From: Lactifluus volemus
Taxonomy: Eukaryota; Basidiomycota; Agaricomycetes; Russulales; Russulaceae
Length of the DNA: 15,696 nucleotides
Direction of reading: 5' to 3'
Assembly: GCA_022376515.1 (NCBI GenBank)
Contig: WTXI01000558.1
Location: 1 to 15,696, forward strand
The notes under the pieces are model-generated. The model was not told the origin of the DNA, did no database searches, and worked only from the letters and a program-made list of their open reading frames with translations. Positions 14,621 to 15,696 of this stretch are shown piece by piece. Positions within the stretch are counted from its first letter, which is position 1. Each line of letters opens with the position of its first letter. The position numbers were made by a program, and so were the translations under genes.

Positions 14621-15696
14621 ATGAGCAAGAAGAGGAGCGTCAACGACAACTCTGACCCCATTCCACCAGCTGCCCAGTCTGCGAATAAACAAAGACGCAC
14701 CTCCACTCCAGCCTTTCGTGTAGCGCGGGAATCTTCTGGTACAGCCGTAAACCGCAGTTCACGACTTACCACCATCCGAACAAATGCTCATGGTCGACGG
14801 GGCTACCTGACCGAGAGTCGGAGCTTGCTACCTGATCCTGATCCCCTATCCAGCCTTTCTATCAACGAGGAGCTACCAGACGAAGCCGTTCCAGACCCAC
14901 CCGCATACTGGCAACTGAATGACAACCAGGCCCAGACAGTTGTTCCATCGAAACCACCGAAACCAAAGAGAAAACGGCAGAATACGACTTCAGTATGTGT
15001 TCTCGCTCTGATAGATCTGATCTAACGCTAAGAACAACCAGACGAAACTACAGGAATGGCTTATCTTTCGACAAAGCTGCCTGGATGAGTTGTTGCGGCA
15101 CGACGGTCTCAGTGACTCTTTGGACCAAGAATATTGTATATCCTGCAAGAAGGTCTGTGGTGTGTATAAGTGCAAGGACTGCTTCAGTGGGAGTCTCTTG
15201 CGCTGCTGCGATTGCTTGGTGAATGCTCATCGGACCATCCTCTTCATCATGTCGAGGTGCGTCTTCAGTTCCTTTCATTTTAATCCGCCACGTTCAAAGG
15301 TTTATCGTAGATTTGGAATGGCCGATTTTTTGCTGCGGTTACCCTTCAAAGTCTAGGTCTTCGTGTCCAACTTGGGCACGCGGTGCTCCATGTCCGCTTC
15401 CGTCTGCTGGCCCTGAAAACTTCTGCATCTTCGACACATATGGAGTCCATTACATCTCTGTGGATTTTTGCGACTGTCGGACGAACGGGTTCATCCATCA
15501 ACGCACCCAGCTTTTACGTGCCCGCTGGTTCCCTGCCACGTTTAATCGGCCGAAGACAGCTTTCACTTTCGACTGCCTCGACACATTCCACGAGCTCACT
15601 TTACAAGGGAAAACACCCTTGTACGACTTCTACCATACGGTCCTTCACAAGACCGACAATCTTGAGCTTAACAAGACAGTTGTAAGCTTTTTGCTA
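14621..15696 (+). CDS. KDZ-type transposase gene with CxC2 cysteine cluster, 5' part
   Basis: Starting MSKKRSVND at 14621, exon 1 (to 14992) encodes a basic, Pro-rich disordered N-terminus (KPPKPKRKR near the end). The intron 14993-15041 (49 nt, with TCTAAC) leads to exon 2 (15042-15256): EWLIFRQSCLDELLRHDGLSD, CISCKK, YKCKDCF and CCDC. This is the CxC2-like cysteine cluster known to accompany KDZ (Kyakuja-Dileera-Zisupton) transposases of basidiomycetes. The intron 15257-15310 leads to exon 3 (15311-15681): IWNGRFF, LQSLGLRVQLGH, GPENFCIFDTYGVHYISV, NGFIHQRTQLLRARWFPAT, TFDCLDTFHELTLQGK and YDFYHTVLHKTDNLELNKTV. A donor GTAAGC at 15682 puts the window end inside the next intron, so the catalytic core is outside. 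Two one-base deletions break the frame, near 15235 (before PLHHVE) and 15382 (before GAPCPLPS). With both counted, exon lengths are all multiples of three. Some 320 codons are in view. Confidence 0.88.

Overview
The window reads as accessory, transposon-dense DNA from a filamentous basidiomycete, most likely an Agaricomycete. The reasons are several introns of about 40-65 nt with GT..AG ends, Ty1/copia and Ty3/gypsy chromovirus-type elements, a KDZ-transposase-type gene with its CxC2 cysteine cluster, and a viroplasmin/RNase H1 N-terminal-domain gene. I see no rRNA, tRNA or CRISPR array.

Layout. 1-233 is unassigned. 234-~760 (minus) looks like the 3' end of a non-LTR retrotransposon (LINE) ending in a 19-nt poly(A), read as poly(T) on the plus strand. 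~760-1735 (minus) is the 3' end of a copia element: RNase H, probable polypurine tract and LTR start. Its 5' side is cut at 1735/1736 by a minus-strand Ty3/gypsy element (1736-6279: 3' LTR, polypurine tract, Pro-rich ORF, chromodomain, integrase, RNase H, reverse transcriptase). That element is cut at 6279/6280 by a plus-strand gypsy element (LTR 6280-6795, self-primer-type primer binding site 6796-6807, gag with CCHC knuckle). The plus element stops at about 8758, where two palindromes and a 1.1-kb AT-rich minisatellite almost free of C on the plus strand begin.

From 10130 to the end lie three genes. A minus-strand, eight-exon gene of an unnamed family (about 721 codons; 12680 to 10130) has seven introns with compatible phases. 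A divergent plus-strand gene (to 13849) carries a viroplasmin/RNase H1 N-terminal-like domain. A KDZ transposase gene starts at 14621 and leaves the window inside an intron.

The most striking cross-cutting signal is that every clear frame break in a gene body changes frame in the direction of a one-base deletion. There are about 25 in the minus gypsy pol alone, four in the plus gag, two in the eight-exon gene and two in the KDZ gene. Most fall in or beside short homopolymers and there are almost no nonsense codons. This looks more like uncorrected homopolymer deletions in a repeat-rich assembly than ordinary decay, so 'pseudogene' labels here are provisional. The best biological finding is the exact 12-nt complementarity between the expected 5' end of the plus gypsy transcript and the site just after its LTR, the arrangement of Tf1-type self-priming retrotransposons.
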